Below, one piece after another: positions 1 through 11,112 of a stretch of 64,000 nucleotides of DNA. This DNA comes from Lactarius indigo (Eukaryota; Basidiomycota; Agaricomycetes; Russulales; Russulaceae), in assembly GCA_025766275.1 (NCBI GenBank), contig JAFKAC010000059.1, positions 124,001-188,000 on the forward strand, written 5' to 3'. The translations under genes and the position numbers were made by a program. The notes beneath the pieces were generated by a model. That model was not told where the DNA came from. It made no database searches and saw only the letters and a program-made list of their open reading frames with translations. The stretch's first letter is position 1, and every line of letters begins with the position of its first letter.

Positions 1-1379
1 CGTGAAGAGCCATCCAGATGCAGTGGTGGCGGCTGTTGCTGCGCGGGATCAAGAGCGTGCGGACGCTTTTGCGAAGAAGCACGGCATCCCGAAAGCCTAT
101 GGTGGGTCGGAGGCGTATCAAAGTACGTTAACGACTTGTTCTATAGACACGTGGGGTGCTAATTTATATTACGAATCGCAGAGCTATTGGACGACCCCGA
201 GATTGATGTCGTGTATAACCCGGTGCGTCATGCATCGCCTAATCGTGAATGGGTGACTTAGGGAGTTTATTACACAGTTGCCAAATGGCCTCCATTATGA
301 ATGGACTATGAAAGCACTCGCAGCTGGAAAACATGTCCTGCTCGAAAAGCCAAGTGCTAATACGGCCGAAGAAACGCGCAAGATGTTCGCTTTCGCTCAG
401 GAAAAAGGCCTCGTCCTATTGGAGGCATTCCACTACCGGTAGGCTGCACGGGATTTCATCGTTGGTGCGAATAATCGGTGCTCATTGTGGGAAGATTCCA
501 TCCCGCAACACGTCGCATGAAAGCGATAATCGATAGCGGCGAGCTCGGCACGCTGACAAAGATTGAAGTCAATTTCGGCATCCCAGGTTTCTTCGTCAAG
601 GACAGCGACATTCGGATGGAATATGACCTGGGTGGTGGCGCCATGATGGACATGGGATGTAAGCTTCACACTGCCTTCACCCGAGGATCTCACTGAGACG
701 TTTCCCGCAGGCTATGTCATGTCCATCTCGCGCTATTTAGCAAATGCCGATCCGACAAAGGTTATCAGCGCAAATGCCGAAGTACTCCCGAAGTTCCCTC
801 GAGTTGATATCAGCACAACCGCCACGCTTGCCTTTCCCACATCGGGAGGGAGCACCACCAACGGGTCCGCGGACGGCCTCACCGCGACCCTTTTGACGCA
901 CTTCCGACTTCCACCTCTGTTGGGGTTCCTTCCACGTTTGCCGAATTTTTCTGTGCGTGTATCTGGGACGCGCGGCACTGTTGAGCTGAGCAACTTCCCT
1001 GCTCCATGGCTGCATCACAACATCACGGTTGAGAGCTCGGAACAGGAGGGTGGGCAATTGCGGAAGCGCACGGAGAAGCATTACGGGAACCTCGGGTGGA
1101 CAACGTGAGTATCTTCTCACCGTGGACCATCTGCCATCTGATTTGGACATGTGCGCAGATACCGCTACCAACTAGAGGCGTTCGTTGATAAGTTGCGCGG
1201 CCGAACGCCCGAGCACTGGTACGACGCCCAGGACTCTATCACCAACATGGAGTGGATAGAAGCCGTCTATAAAGAAGTCAGTCGCTTGTTTCTCCCTGGA
1301 CAGAGTGATCTCGGACTGATACTTGTATTCTCAGACCGGGCTCGGGTCCCGTCCTCCATCAACTGCCGAAGTGCCATAA
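1..1379 (+). CDS. Gfo/Idh/MocA family NAD(P)-dependent oxidoreductase (dihydrodiol / xylose dehydrogenase-like), 5' partial
   Basis: The gene is cut by the left window edge; 347 residues remain. Exons that splice in one frame are 2-122, 182-222, 278-438, 495-658, 711-1104, 1159-1276 and 1335-1379, with introns of 52-61 bp, all GT..AG. The protein begins inside the N-terminal Rossmann fold (VVAAVAARDQERADAFAKK). It then shows VVYNPLPNGLHYEW, the family's hallmark EKP motif within AAGKHVLLEKPSANTAEE, FHYRFHPA, and GGGAMMDMGCY at the start of the C-terminal substrate domain. The final exon, chosen because it restores a family-like tail (TGLGSRP), ends at TAA 1377-1379. This family oxidises sugars or trans-dihydrodiols with NAD(P)+; the exact substrate cannot be read from sequence. 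It is probably cytosolic. No frame damage is seen. A transporter gene follows in the same direction. Confidence 0.9.
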
Positions 1380-1601
1380 ATTTCCCACATCGGATCTTTT
1401 TCATCTTTTCTCACGCCAGGTTGTCGGTTATTGTTGCAATTACGTAATATTATAGTGAGGATCTGGTTGCGACGCCGGCCGCACTGTATTCAAGCACCCA
1501 TCTCATCTTACTCTTTGTTGCCCTCTTTTCCCCCTCCCTTTTCCTTCCGCTTTTCTCCTCCGTCCTCGACTCGTACGGCTCCCTTTTCTCCTTCCCTCGC
1601 A

Positions 1602-3353
1602 ATGAGCCACGCACCATTTCCTCCTAATAGAATGCCATCTAATGCCCCACCGCGACTTGCCTCTCACCCCTCCCATCATTCATGGCGTCAATTTGATGAA
1701 AAACCTACAGCCCTGAGCTCTCTCAGCTCGACTCTCAAGATGAGCCCAACCCGTGGCTGGCTGGCCAGCACCCCTCGGGATTCCGTGCACCACCATCATA
1801 AGAGTAGCAGCGATAAAGACGAGCGAAGAGGTTTACTACAGCAACATAATATCCTTGCCCATCTCAGGAAGGCGATGCGTAACATCCTCCGGTCTTCAGA
1901 AATCCTCCCTACCACTTCAATATCGCATCGAGGTAATAGTCCCAACAGCGCGCGACCGTCCCTCACCCCCCTTTCATCTCCGAGCCTCCCTGCCCTCCCG
2001 TCTGCGTCGACCGCGCGCTTTGTCCTCCTCTGTGGCCTATGGTATGCCTCCTCGGCTTTATCATCCAACACAGGAAAAGCCATCATGAATCAGTTCCGTT
2101 ATCCCGTCACCCTCACATTTGTGCAGTTTGGCTTTGTCGCCGCGTACTGCCTGCTCTTCATGTCCCCCATCGTCCGCTTTTCGCGGCTCCGTCGTCCGAC
2201 CCGGGCTATTTTGAGGGATACGATACCGATGGGTTGCTTCCAAGTTGGCGGCCATATCTTTTCAAGCATGGCGATATCGCGTATCCCTGTTAGCACGACG
2301 CATACTATCAAGGTACGCACCCGTCCTGCTCTTTAAGCGCGCTCTCAAACGTGCGCCCTTTTCCAGGCGTTGTCACCTCTGTTCACTGTAGCCGCTTATG
2401 CCCTCCTATTTGGGGTACGGTACTCTGCCAAAACATACATATCCCTCTTTCCTCTCACCGTCGGCGTCATGCTGGCTTGCTCATTCGACATGTCAGCATC
2501 CAACTTCATTGGTTTACTATGCGCTTTTGGTTCAGCCATCGTATTCGTATCGTCGAATATTTTCTTCAAGAAGATCATGCCAACTGGTTCTTCGTCTTCA
2601 CATCACAAACTTGACAAGTTGAACCTGCTCTTCTATTCATCTTCGATGGCGTTTCTCCTGATGGTCCCAATTTGGGTGTTTACCGACCTTCCAGTATTCA
2701 TGGCCATGCAGACGGCAGAACCAGGGCATGTCAAGCACCCCACACATGAGTCCGCTTCTACCCATTCTGTCACCTACTACACTTTCCTAAACGGGATAGT
2801 GCACTTCGCCCAAAACATTATCGCATTTATCATCCTCGCATCCGTATCACCTGTCACATATTCGATCGCGTCACTCTTTAAACGGGTCGCCGTGATCTGC
2901 ATCGCCTTAGTTTGGTTCAACCAACACGTTCACCCTTTCCAGGGCGTTGGCATAGCGCTTACCTTCCTGGGGCTTTGGATGTACAACAACGCGAAGGGCG
3001 ATATCGCGCGCGGTGAGACTCGGAGGCGTGGAGTCGAGGCCGTACGGGAAGGCGCTCTGCCTTCGACACGCACAGAAGGGCAGATCTTCGATGCGGCCGC
3101 GAATAGTCTACCCCTGCCAGCATATGAGCGCTCACCCGCAGAGCTCAGTTCGGCAGTGTCGAGCGCTCGTGCGCTGGAGACCTTGGCTTCCCCTGTACGC
3201 TTCAAGCTGCACATACCGCCGCTCCATATCGAAATTACTGCACCCACTCCGCAGAAGGGTACTGTATTGTCGCCACCGTATCCATCACCCCCGGCGTCTC
3301 TGGACTCCCCGCCACTCACGGCTGCCCTTACTGTGATGCCCACTCGCGCATAG
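1602..3353 (+). CDS. Triose-phosphate / nucleotide-sugar transporter family protein (SLY41-like)
   Basis: Two exons, 1602-2312 and 2367-3353 (intron 54 bp), give 565 aa. The start at 1602 was chosen because the sequence upstream in frame is pyrimidine-rich and leader-like. Residues 1 to about 130 are a polar Ser/Pro-rich cytosolic tail. They are followed by about ten hydrophobic segments, beginning near FVLLCGLWYASSALSSNTGK and ending near LTFLGLWMYNNAKGD. NTGK in the first helix, KTYISLFPLTVGVMLA, and VTYSIASLFKRVAVI in the last pair fit the TPT (PF03151) branch of drug/metabolite transporters. The C-terminus is another 120 polar residues. Yeast SLY41 of this family sits in the ER or Golgi; that location here is inference, and the substrate is unknown. 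Confidence 0.9.
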
Positions 3354-3840
3354 TATTGCTCTGATTGGTCGTACTGATTAATCTTATCGGCGCCAACTTC
3401 AGCCACTTCTTGTTGGACATCTGCTATTAGACTATCCGAAATGGACTGCATAGATATAAAGGATTTTCATAAGGATCTCTGTCTCCATTCCATTCCTTTA
3501 CTGCGCATTGTCGACTATCTTATACGATGGACCGAGTGGGGAGGGTAGTGGTGACGAACGTTTGATAAACATTTGACGGCAGGGAACGAGGACCTTGTGC
3601 CGCCGATTATTGTTTTTTCTTCTTACTTTTTGTTCTTCTGTGCATGTTTCGGGTGGGCTTTGCTCTGTGCGTGCGTTGTGTTCGTACTGTATATACCTGT
3701 GCCCCTTGAATTAGCTGGCGTCTTTACTGGTCTGCCCGCCCGTGCGACCTTTTCCACGCGTGTACAATCTCGGCGTCTAGACAAATACAGGACCTCGCCG
3801 CCACCATCTGTCATCTGCAGGTTTGACGGTAGCGATAACA

Positions 3841-4775
3841 ATGCCACCGCGTAGTGGAACAGCTTGGACATCAGACCGTATCCGCCCACAACCCCACAAG
3901 CCATCGGCGCACCTCGCCGCGCAGACGCCCTCGAAATCAGACAAAGGAAAGGGCAGGGCCAGCACACCAGAGCCGCCACGCAGCGCCGCAGTGCGCAAGC
4001 TCGACGATCTCCTCGCCAACCTCCGTTCCTCCTCCACCTCTGAGCCTACTCGGTCCCAGCGCCTCCAAAACAACACCACCAAGGACGACGGGTGCTTCTG
4101 CCAAGGTACGTCCACTCACTCACGCCCCCTCACTACTTTCCTATCCCCACATACCACAAACAAGCACGCACGCACGCCCTCTCCGAATACACGCCCCTCT
4201 GCACCGCCTGCGGTCTCGTCCTCTGCGCCCTACACCCGCCACACCGCCCATGCCCGCACTGCGCCGCCCCGCTACTGGACCCCGCCGCGCGCGCGGCGCT
4301 GCTCGTGCAGCTCGAGGAACAGCGCGCACATACCCTCGCTGAGGAAGCGGCAGAGCGCGCACGCGCAGCGGAGGAGCTGCGTATGGCGGAGGGCGCGTTC
4401 CCTGCGCTCGGTGGCGCGCCTGGTGTCAATGCCGCCGCCGGCGGTAAAAGTGGAGGTGGAGGTGCTGGGGCGCGGGTGCTCTCTCTTGTTGGGCAGCGCG
4501 TGGTGGTCGAGTCGTACCGCGCTGTGTCGGGTGTGCGCCCGGAGGAGGGCGCGGGGAGGGAGGAGGACACGGACGATCCGGTGCCGCCGCCGCCGAGGGA
4601 GGTCCAGTATATACGCGTGCCGCGTGGGCCTGCGACGCGTTGGGCGGTCTTGAGGGACGGCGAGGGCGGGGCGAAGTATGTCGCGCCGCCTCCTGCGCCG
4701 CGTGGCCAATCAGACCATGCGGCGGGACGACGGGGGAAGGGAAAGGCACGGGAAGTGGCTGCCAGTGGTTCGTAG
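3841..4775 (+). CDS. RQT4/TRIP4-type C2HC5 zinc-finger protein
   Basis: Exons 3841-4105 and 4165-4775 splice to 291 aa. The N-terminal 85 residues are basic and polar. The junction joins GCFCQ to ARTH and creates the zinc-binding core: CFC, then YTPLCTACGLVLCAL, then CPHC. This is the pattern of the zf-C2HC5 domain (PF06221) of human TRIP4 (ASC-1) and yeast RQT4. A charged helix rich in Glu, Arg and Ala follows, then a FPALGG motif and a short RVLSLVGQRVVVESY segment like that following the zinc finger in TRIP4. No ASCH domain is present, as in fungal RQT4. Family members belong to the RQT complex that splits collided ribosomes in ribosome quality control. The gene sits at the left of a segmental duplication whose second copy of it is broken. 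Confidence 0.8.
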
Positions 4776-5759
4776 AGTCCAAAGGAGTTGCTTCATTCGA
4801 TTCGTTCGTGGTAAAATCTACCTGTACAGTACTGTATCAACAACTCCCATCTAAGAAATCTGTGTTACAGTATCAATCCTGGTATGGATACATCTTCAGA
4901 GAGTGCAGTAGAAGGACGTTATTTTGCGCCACTTTGTAGGACAAAAAGGACCCATTAGACAAGACCCCGCTGTAAACCCTCCACGATCCTAATCAGCACT
5001 ACTGTAATGTCTCCTACCAATAGGTCTATCAAAGCGAGTTGGTTGTAAGGACCAGCCTGGGTCTGCGCTCGAAAATACACCAACCGGCCCTATATTCGTT
5101 CCATTCCACGCCAACGTCAATGTCAACGCCAACGCTACGCCCACGAGCCTGAGATGGCGGACCAATGTCAACGTTCTGGGACACTTTAGATTCCTTACAA
5201 TGCTTCCTTATTCGATGACTACTCATGTATATAAGGCCTCGAGCCTCGCCTTGCGGACGGTAGCAAGTCGCCTCTGCTTCTCTCCTCTCTCTCTATTTGC
5301 GTGCCGTTGGTCTCTTTCTCTCTCTCGTCTCGCGCATGTCGTTCAGAGTTCGGTTCGAAGTTTTAACGTCCAGAGGCGATTTCTGGTAACAGGACGGCGG
5401 AGCGATGATGCACAAGACAACAGATGAGAGAAGATCGAGGCGATTCTGCGGCCGTTGTTTGTAAAGCCATAGGTATTTATACGGAAAGCTACTGCAGTTG
5501 AATGCAGTAGGTCGAGCTTAAAGCTCTGGAGATGAAAGTCCTCAAGTACTACGAACGTCGAGTCATACAGAAACCGGGTCACAACGCCTCCGAGTCATAC
5601 AGTACGTCGAGTCAACAGGTTATGGGGGCGAAGAAAGAAAAGGAAAGAACTAGAAGTAAACGAGTCATGTAGAATCCGTACGAGTCAGTCAGAAGCGTAA
5701 CACGCGTCTTGTCTACGTCCTCCTCTAGGGACGACTCTCGATCACCTCGCAGCTACTAT
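4776..5759. other. Intergenic spacer between two convergent genes, duplicated at 10218-11112
   Basis: No gene is visible. The sequence is 3' flank of the RQT4-like gene (+) and of the first DUF6535 gene (-). It is closely repeated at 10218-11112 as part of the segmental duplication, including a CT-rich stretch around 5260-5330. The first 150 bases have a further diverged match at 21720-21880. Confidence 0.7.
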
Positions 5760-8700
5760 CTACACCGCATTGGGTTGCTGGCGGCGAGGGCGAAACGGCC
5801 AGTACGATTGTTCCGTGGGTGGCTCTATAGTTGGTGCTGGTTCGGGCCTATACGACGCAAGCTTGGCTTCGAGGTCGCTCAGCCTCTTGATCAACGTGTC
5901 TGCCCAAGCGCTCTTCACAAGGCCATCTTCGCCTTCGCTCATTTGTTCGAGTAACGACAGGCACCGTTGTAGAGCTTCACGGGAACGCTCGATCGCCGAA
6001 GCAGATGATCCCCAGGGTTCGAGAGGCAGGTCTTCCGGCAGACTGTCTTGGACGGCCCGAACCAAAATGTCCAGGGTCTCCGAGGCTTCACGTCCGAGTG
6101 TCTCCAGAGGGGACGTTTCCTGATGAACGAGCTTATCCAAACCATCAAGCATCACGAGCAAAGCCGCGAGCTTTGTAGGTCCAGGGCTGACTGGGGGGAG
6201 GTCAGGCCGCTGGAACGAGCCCAGGGCGTTCTGCAAAAAGGCCGATTCTCCTTCGGGTTCTGGTAAGTTCCCTGATCGATGGCGGATGTCCCGCACAATT
6301 TTTGTGACAAGAAGCGACGTGATACAGAGCACCATCACTCGAGTGTTGGTGTCCCCTTTTTCAGTTAGGAGATCCATGTCGTCCGAGTCGGCAAATAACC
6401 TTGGGAATTGATCGGGAATAGGTCTCTTGCGAGAGTCAGATTTGCAATATGCCATCGCATAGGACCAGATCGCGGCGAGACAAACAGGGAGACGACGTTT
6501 ACGGACATCGGGGTTGACATCGGGATCCAGAGTAGACTTCCCCGGAAGACACGCCTTGAAGAAGTCGTGAAGACTAGAAGCTAGTGTGGACCCGCCTTCG
6601 CTCGGAGGAGCCATCAGATCGAGGATGTTGCCAACGGAAGTGTCGGAGACGTGATATGAGCTAAAGAGAGTGGGGATGCGAGCAATAAAAGCCTCGAACT
6701 CGTCGTCGTCACGGAGCTCGGCGACTGTCAAGGTCAGTGCTTCCTTGCCTATCGTTGGCGCTCCTCTAATCGCACTGGACACGGTGTCATGCGGTATATC
6801 ACTGGCACCTTCGTGCGAAGTCGACTGCGCTTCCTTATCGAGATCGTAAACATGGGCAGGTGACCCGGGATGGGGGGGTAGTTCTGCGAGCCTGGTGTCA
6901 ACTTGAAGTTGAAGACCTTCTCGCATCTTGACCAATGAATTGAATGCGTTATTTCTCTTGAGGCCGCCAAGGTTGATGTCTGCGCCACATTGTTCGGACA
7001 GCGCCAGACACCGCTCGAGTAATCCGCGAGTACGTTTGAGAACTGATAGGTCGGGTCCCTGGTTTTCGGTTGAGGGAGGGGGGGGAATGGTGTCTATGGC
7101 ATCTTTAGCTAAGACATCCATCGTGTCGAGGACTTTGTAGCCAAGTTTCTCGTATAAGTCCATGCGCTTTTCAACGATTTCCTCTAATTCGCTCAGCATC
7201 GAGCCTAGGTTCGTAAGTTGCGTTGGCATGCGACCAGCAAGGTCAAGTCGCCACAATGGCCCCAATGCCCTCTTGATAAACACGAGTTCTCCTTCCGAAA
7301 CTTGGGGACTTCCTTCTTGGCCGCGCATCTCCCCCATAAGTTTCGCAACGAGGAGCGAACCCATACATAGTACCACAACTCTGGTATGGAGATCATCGTT
7401 TTCCAAAAGAGGATATATCTCGTTTTCATCGGCAAACAGCCCCCGGAAAGACTTGGACATGGACATGGGGACTCCTCTTGAGTTGGTCAGGTTATAGGCC
7501 TTCGTATAGCACCAGATAGCTGTGAGGCATATGTCGAGACGATTCTGGTCGGTATCGAGATCTACGCCAGTCGAGGTTGGTAGACATGACTTCAGAAGGC
7601 CACCAAGTCGAACCGCAAGGACGGAATCGCCACCAATTGAGGGAGAGTCCATGACGCGAAGCATCGTCTGCATCGCTCCAGGGACTACGCGCGAGTTGAA
7701 AAATCCTGGGATACGTGAAAGATAATCTTCGACCTCCTTGTCTTCGTCGAGCCTCGAAAGTGTCCAGATCAGTGCTTCTCTGTCCACCGATGACGAGGCT
7801 TTACTCGCGTCCGACACAACGCGTTGATTTAATCCTTTGCTGAACCAGTGTTTATGGGTCGCAATCTTCTTCGCCAGTTTCTCTCTGTCCAAAAGAGGTG
7901 CGATGCTCGCGGACGTCCCCTTGTAAATTCGTCCCCATATTCCCCACGAGCGCTGAAGGAAGCCATCGAGGGTAGTTGCGGCTGCACCCGTAGAAGCCAA
8001 CTTGATAATGGCTAGCACCCGCCACAGTCTCCATAGAAGACCGGTGAACGGAGTGCCGTAAGGGCAGCTGAGGATGATGTTTGGGATGACTGTAAATGCC
8101 GCGTATACTGAGGAAAACACTCCAATCCATCCGACGAAGACCCAAGCCACGGTCTTGTTGAACAGGAAAAAGAAGTCGACGAGGCCAGCGAAGAAAAGGA
8201 ACACGGATATGTGAAGCAACACCGGGATGGCCTCCACTGTTTGCCTCATGCGAAAACGTTCCATGCCGGTGAAAAGGAAAGTGCGTACTCTTGCACGCTC
8301 ATGTGGTATGTCGTGAAGGTATGAAAGCGCCATATATCGTCGAGCCCACTGCTTAACCAGCGTCGCAAGAAGAGCACAAGTGATGCTGATACCCAAGCTA
8401 AGGAGAAATAGGATGTTAACTCGGATGGCTGAATGCAGGTTCGGTGGGGAGTTGCTGAGGGGAGGTGACGTGGACAAGACGGTGCCGTTCGAGATGCCAA
8501 CGAGTTGTTGTGAGACTTGGGAGAGTAGAGTGACAGTCTGATCACCCGAATCGACCGACAATTTCTTATAGCTTTCGATGATGAATGCTGCTACGGTCGC
8601 AGAGAACAGACCGGTCTGTTGAAATAGTCAAATTAAAGAGAGACGAGCAGACTTGAAGAAACGAACAAAGACAAGAACGCCGTCAGCGTCACTTTTCCAG

Positions 8701-9293
8701 CGATCGGTTATCTCTTTGTCGTACTCCCGAAATTGGGGGAGAGATTTGATCCACATATGTCTCCAGGGATCCGCGAAGAGTTCCCCTTGAGAAAGTAGCA
8801 AGACACGTCAAGACCCTGCCCTACTCTCTATAAGAAAAATTTACCTGGGCTGTAATTCGCGCCCTGGGAGCGAGTAGTACTATTTTCTAAACGAAGGTTG
8901 AGCACTTCGGAGACTTCACGAGAAGGAGGCACTACTAACTCGGGGTCTCAGGCTGAGAGGTGTCCTGTCCCACGGAATGTGCTCGACTTACGAGATGAGG
9001 GGAGGAATGGCCAAGGTCTGAATAACAAATCAAAGTCAGCAGGGGAGTAATAACGGCGCTAGTTCACAGCGGGTATACGCTCTTACATCTTATGAATTCC
9101 AATCCCAGAAATCCTGATGATTGATGTAAACCGTTACTAGCATTACTAGTTGGACCTAAGACACCGAGAATAAACAACTCAACCAGCAGCGCTAGATTAT
9201 TGTGGACATACTAGATCTGCCCGCATCGGATGATCGCTCCGACACCTGGCCCTCCTCAAGGTCAAAATCAAAGTTGGGAAAAGCCTGAGACAT
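5760..9293 (-). CDS. DUF6535 domain multi-pass membrane protein, copy 1
   Basis: The large last exon is 5760-8615. Upstream on the minus strand, exon 8667-8785 encodes ELFADPWRHMW through DADGVLVF, and exon 8845 to about 8935 encodes SREVSEVLNLRL through GANYSP. A likely first exon is 9212-9293 (ATG at 9293, MSQAFPNFDFD). One or two tiny exons between about 8935 and 9110 could not be fixed, so the exact N-terminus is open. The splice joining VLVF to TGLFSATVAAFIIESYK gives the signature of DUF6535 (PF20153). Two further hydrophobic regions follow: VNILFLLSLGISITCALLA, and VLLHISVFLFFAGLVDF into a last pair near AWVFVGWIGVFS. About 750 soluble residues come after, with a weakly repeated layout (two stretches of LSRIPGFFNS / IARIPTLFSS type). 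The function of the family is unknown; it is expanded in Agaricomycetes. No lesion is seen. Confidence 0.85.
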
Positions 9294-9674
9294 GGTGGGG
9301 ATGAACCGTAGCTAGACGGGAAATCGAGCTTGAAATCGGGGTCATAACTTATGTATGGGCATTGGAATTGGTCATTTGGGATTACTGTAACCTGATGCCA
9401 GGATAACGTGGCGGAGGCACGACAGGGAATGTGAGGCATCCATTCCTTGTGCCGGAGTGTTCTGCCCTCAAAAGTACATATGCCTTACGCAGGCGCTCGC
9501 ACCAAAGCTATCAGACGACAATCGGCAAGTCACAGTCAGCCCGAGATCTCGGCGAGAGAACTGCGGACGACTCCCATGTGGTCCTGGATTAGATGACCGC
9601 TGCGTCGCGGCGCGCGGCGCAGTGGCAGCCATCATTTCCTCAGGCTGGGAAGTTGGAACCCGACGCTTGACCCG
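9294..9674. other. Spacer upstream of the first DUF6535 gene
   Basis: This is the joint between the two duplication copies. Homology to copy 2 fades near 9400, and the next copy begins near 9675. No gene or RNA feature is recognised. Confidence 0.5.
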
Positions 9675-9768
9675 ACTTTTCTCACGCGTGGGCAATCTCC
9701 GAGTCGGCGTCAAGACAAATCCAGGACCTTGCTGCTTCTGGAGGTTTGACGGTACAGTAATGATAACA

Positions 9769-10217
9769 ATGCCACCGCATGGTGGAACAACCCCAGACCG
9801 TATCCGCAAGCCGCCTGTGTGGATACGATAAGCCCACACAGACCCGGGCCATCGACGCACTTTGCCGCCCAGACACCTCAAAATCAGATAAGGGAACGGG
9901 CAGGGCCGGCACACCAGAGCCCTCCTCTTAACCTTGGGTGCGCAAGCTCGACCCACTATAGTACGCGCGCGCGATCGGAGGAAGGTGCGGAGAAGGAAGA
10001 GGACGTAGATGATGGGATGCTGCCGCTTGTGCCGTCGTCGCTGCGGGAGGCCCAGTATGTACGCGGGCCGTGTGGGCCTGCGACGCGCTGGGCGGCCTCG
10101 AGGGACGGCGAGGGCTGGGCGAAGTATGTTGCACCGCCTCCTGCGCCGCGTGGCCAATCTGACCACATGGCGGGACGACGGGGGAAGGGAAAGGCGCGGG
10201 ATATGGCTGGTTCGTAG
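9769..10217 (+). pseudogene. RQT4-like zinc-finger gene relic, internal deletion
   Basis: The 5' 150 bases match the start of the gene at 3841, from ATGCCACCGC to GTGCGCAAGCTCGAC. The sequence then jumps to what corresponds to about 4530 in the intact gene and runs to its stop (VDDGMLPLVPSSLREAQYVRGPCGPATRWA through KGKARDMAGS). The whole zinc finger and the intron are missing. The reading frame from the ATG closes early, with a TAA at 9828-9830. The 3' piece is still open because little time or selection has acted on it, not because it is a gene. Confidence 0.85.
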
Positions 10218-11112
10218 AGCCCAAAGGAGTTCTGGTTTCATTCAATTCTTTCGTTGTAAAAGCTACCGTACTGTATCAACAGCTCCCATCTAAGGAATCA
10301 GTACTATCAGTAATTAATCAGTATCAATGCTGAATACATCCTCAAAGGAGTACAGTAGAAGGACACTATTTTGCGACACTTCGTAAGACAAGAAGGGTCC
10401 ATTCGACAAGTCTCCTACCAATAGGCCTATCAAAGGGAGTTCGTTGTAAGGACCAGCCTCAGGCTCGGTCTGCGCTCGAAACTACACCAGCTGGCCCTAT
10501 ACTCGCACCATTCCACGTCAACGTCAACGCCAACGCCACGCCTACGAGCATCATGGCGAACCACTGTCAACGTTCCGGAACACTTCAGATTCCTTACAAT
10601 ACTTCCTTATTCGACGACTCCTCATGTATATAAGGCCTCGAGCCTCGCCTTGCGGACGGTAGCAACTTGCCTCTGCCTCTCTCTTCTCTCTATTTGCGTG
10701 CTTACAGTAGTGTTCTGTGCCGTCGGTCTCTCGTCTCACGTGTGTCGTTCGGAGTTCGGTTCGGAGTTTTGCTGACAACAAGTCGGCGGAGCGATGACGC
10801 ACAAGACACAAGACGAGAGAAGATCGAGGCGATTCGGCGGTCGTTCAAGTTGTTCGTGAAGCCATAGGTATTATACGGAAAGCTACTGCAGTTGAATACA
10901 GTAGGTCGAGCTTGGAGCTCTGGATGTTACATGAAAGTCCTTAAGTACTACGAAAGTCGAGTCAACAGGTTATGGAGGCGAAGTAAGAAAAGGAAAGAAC
11001 TGGAAGTAAACGAATCATGTAGAGTTTGTACGAGTCAGTCCGAAGCGTAGTAACACGCGTCTTGTCTACGTCTTCCTCTAGGGACGACTCTCGACCACCT
11101 CGCAGCTACTAT

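Larger units (their letters stand above)
3720..9400. repeat. Segmental duplication, copy 1 (RQT4-like gene + DUF6535 gene)
   Basis: This block aligns by eye, with substitutions and indels, to about 9675-14900. Shared landmarks are the leader before the RQT4 start, the RQT4 3' end, the spacer, the whole DUF6535 gene and its upstream exon. Borders are approximate. Confidence 0.8.
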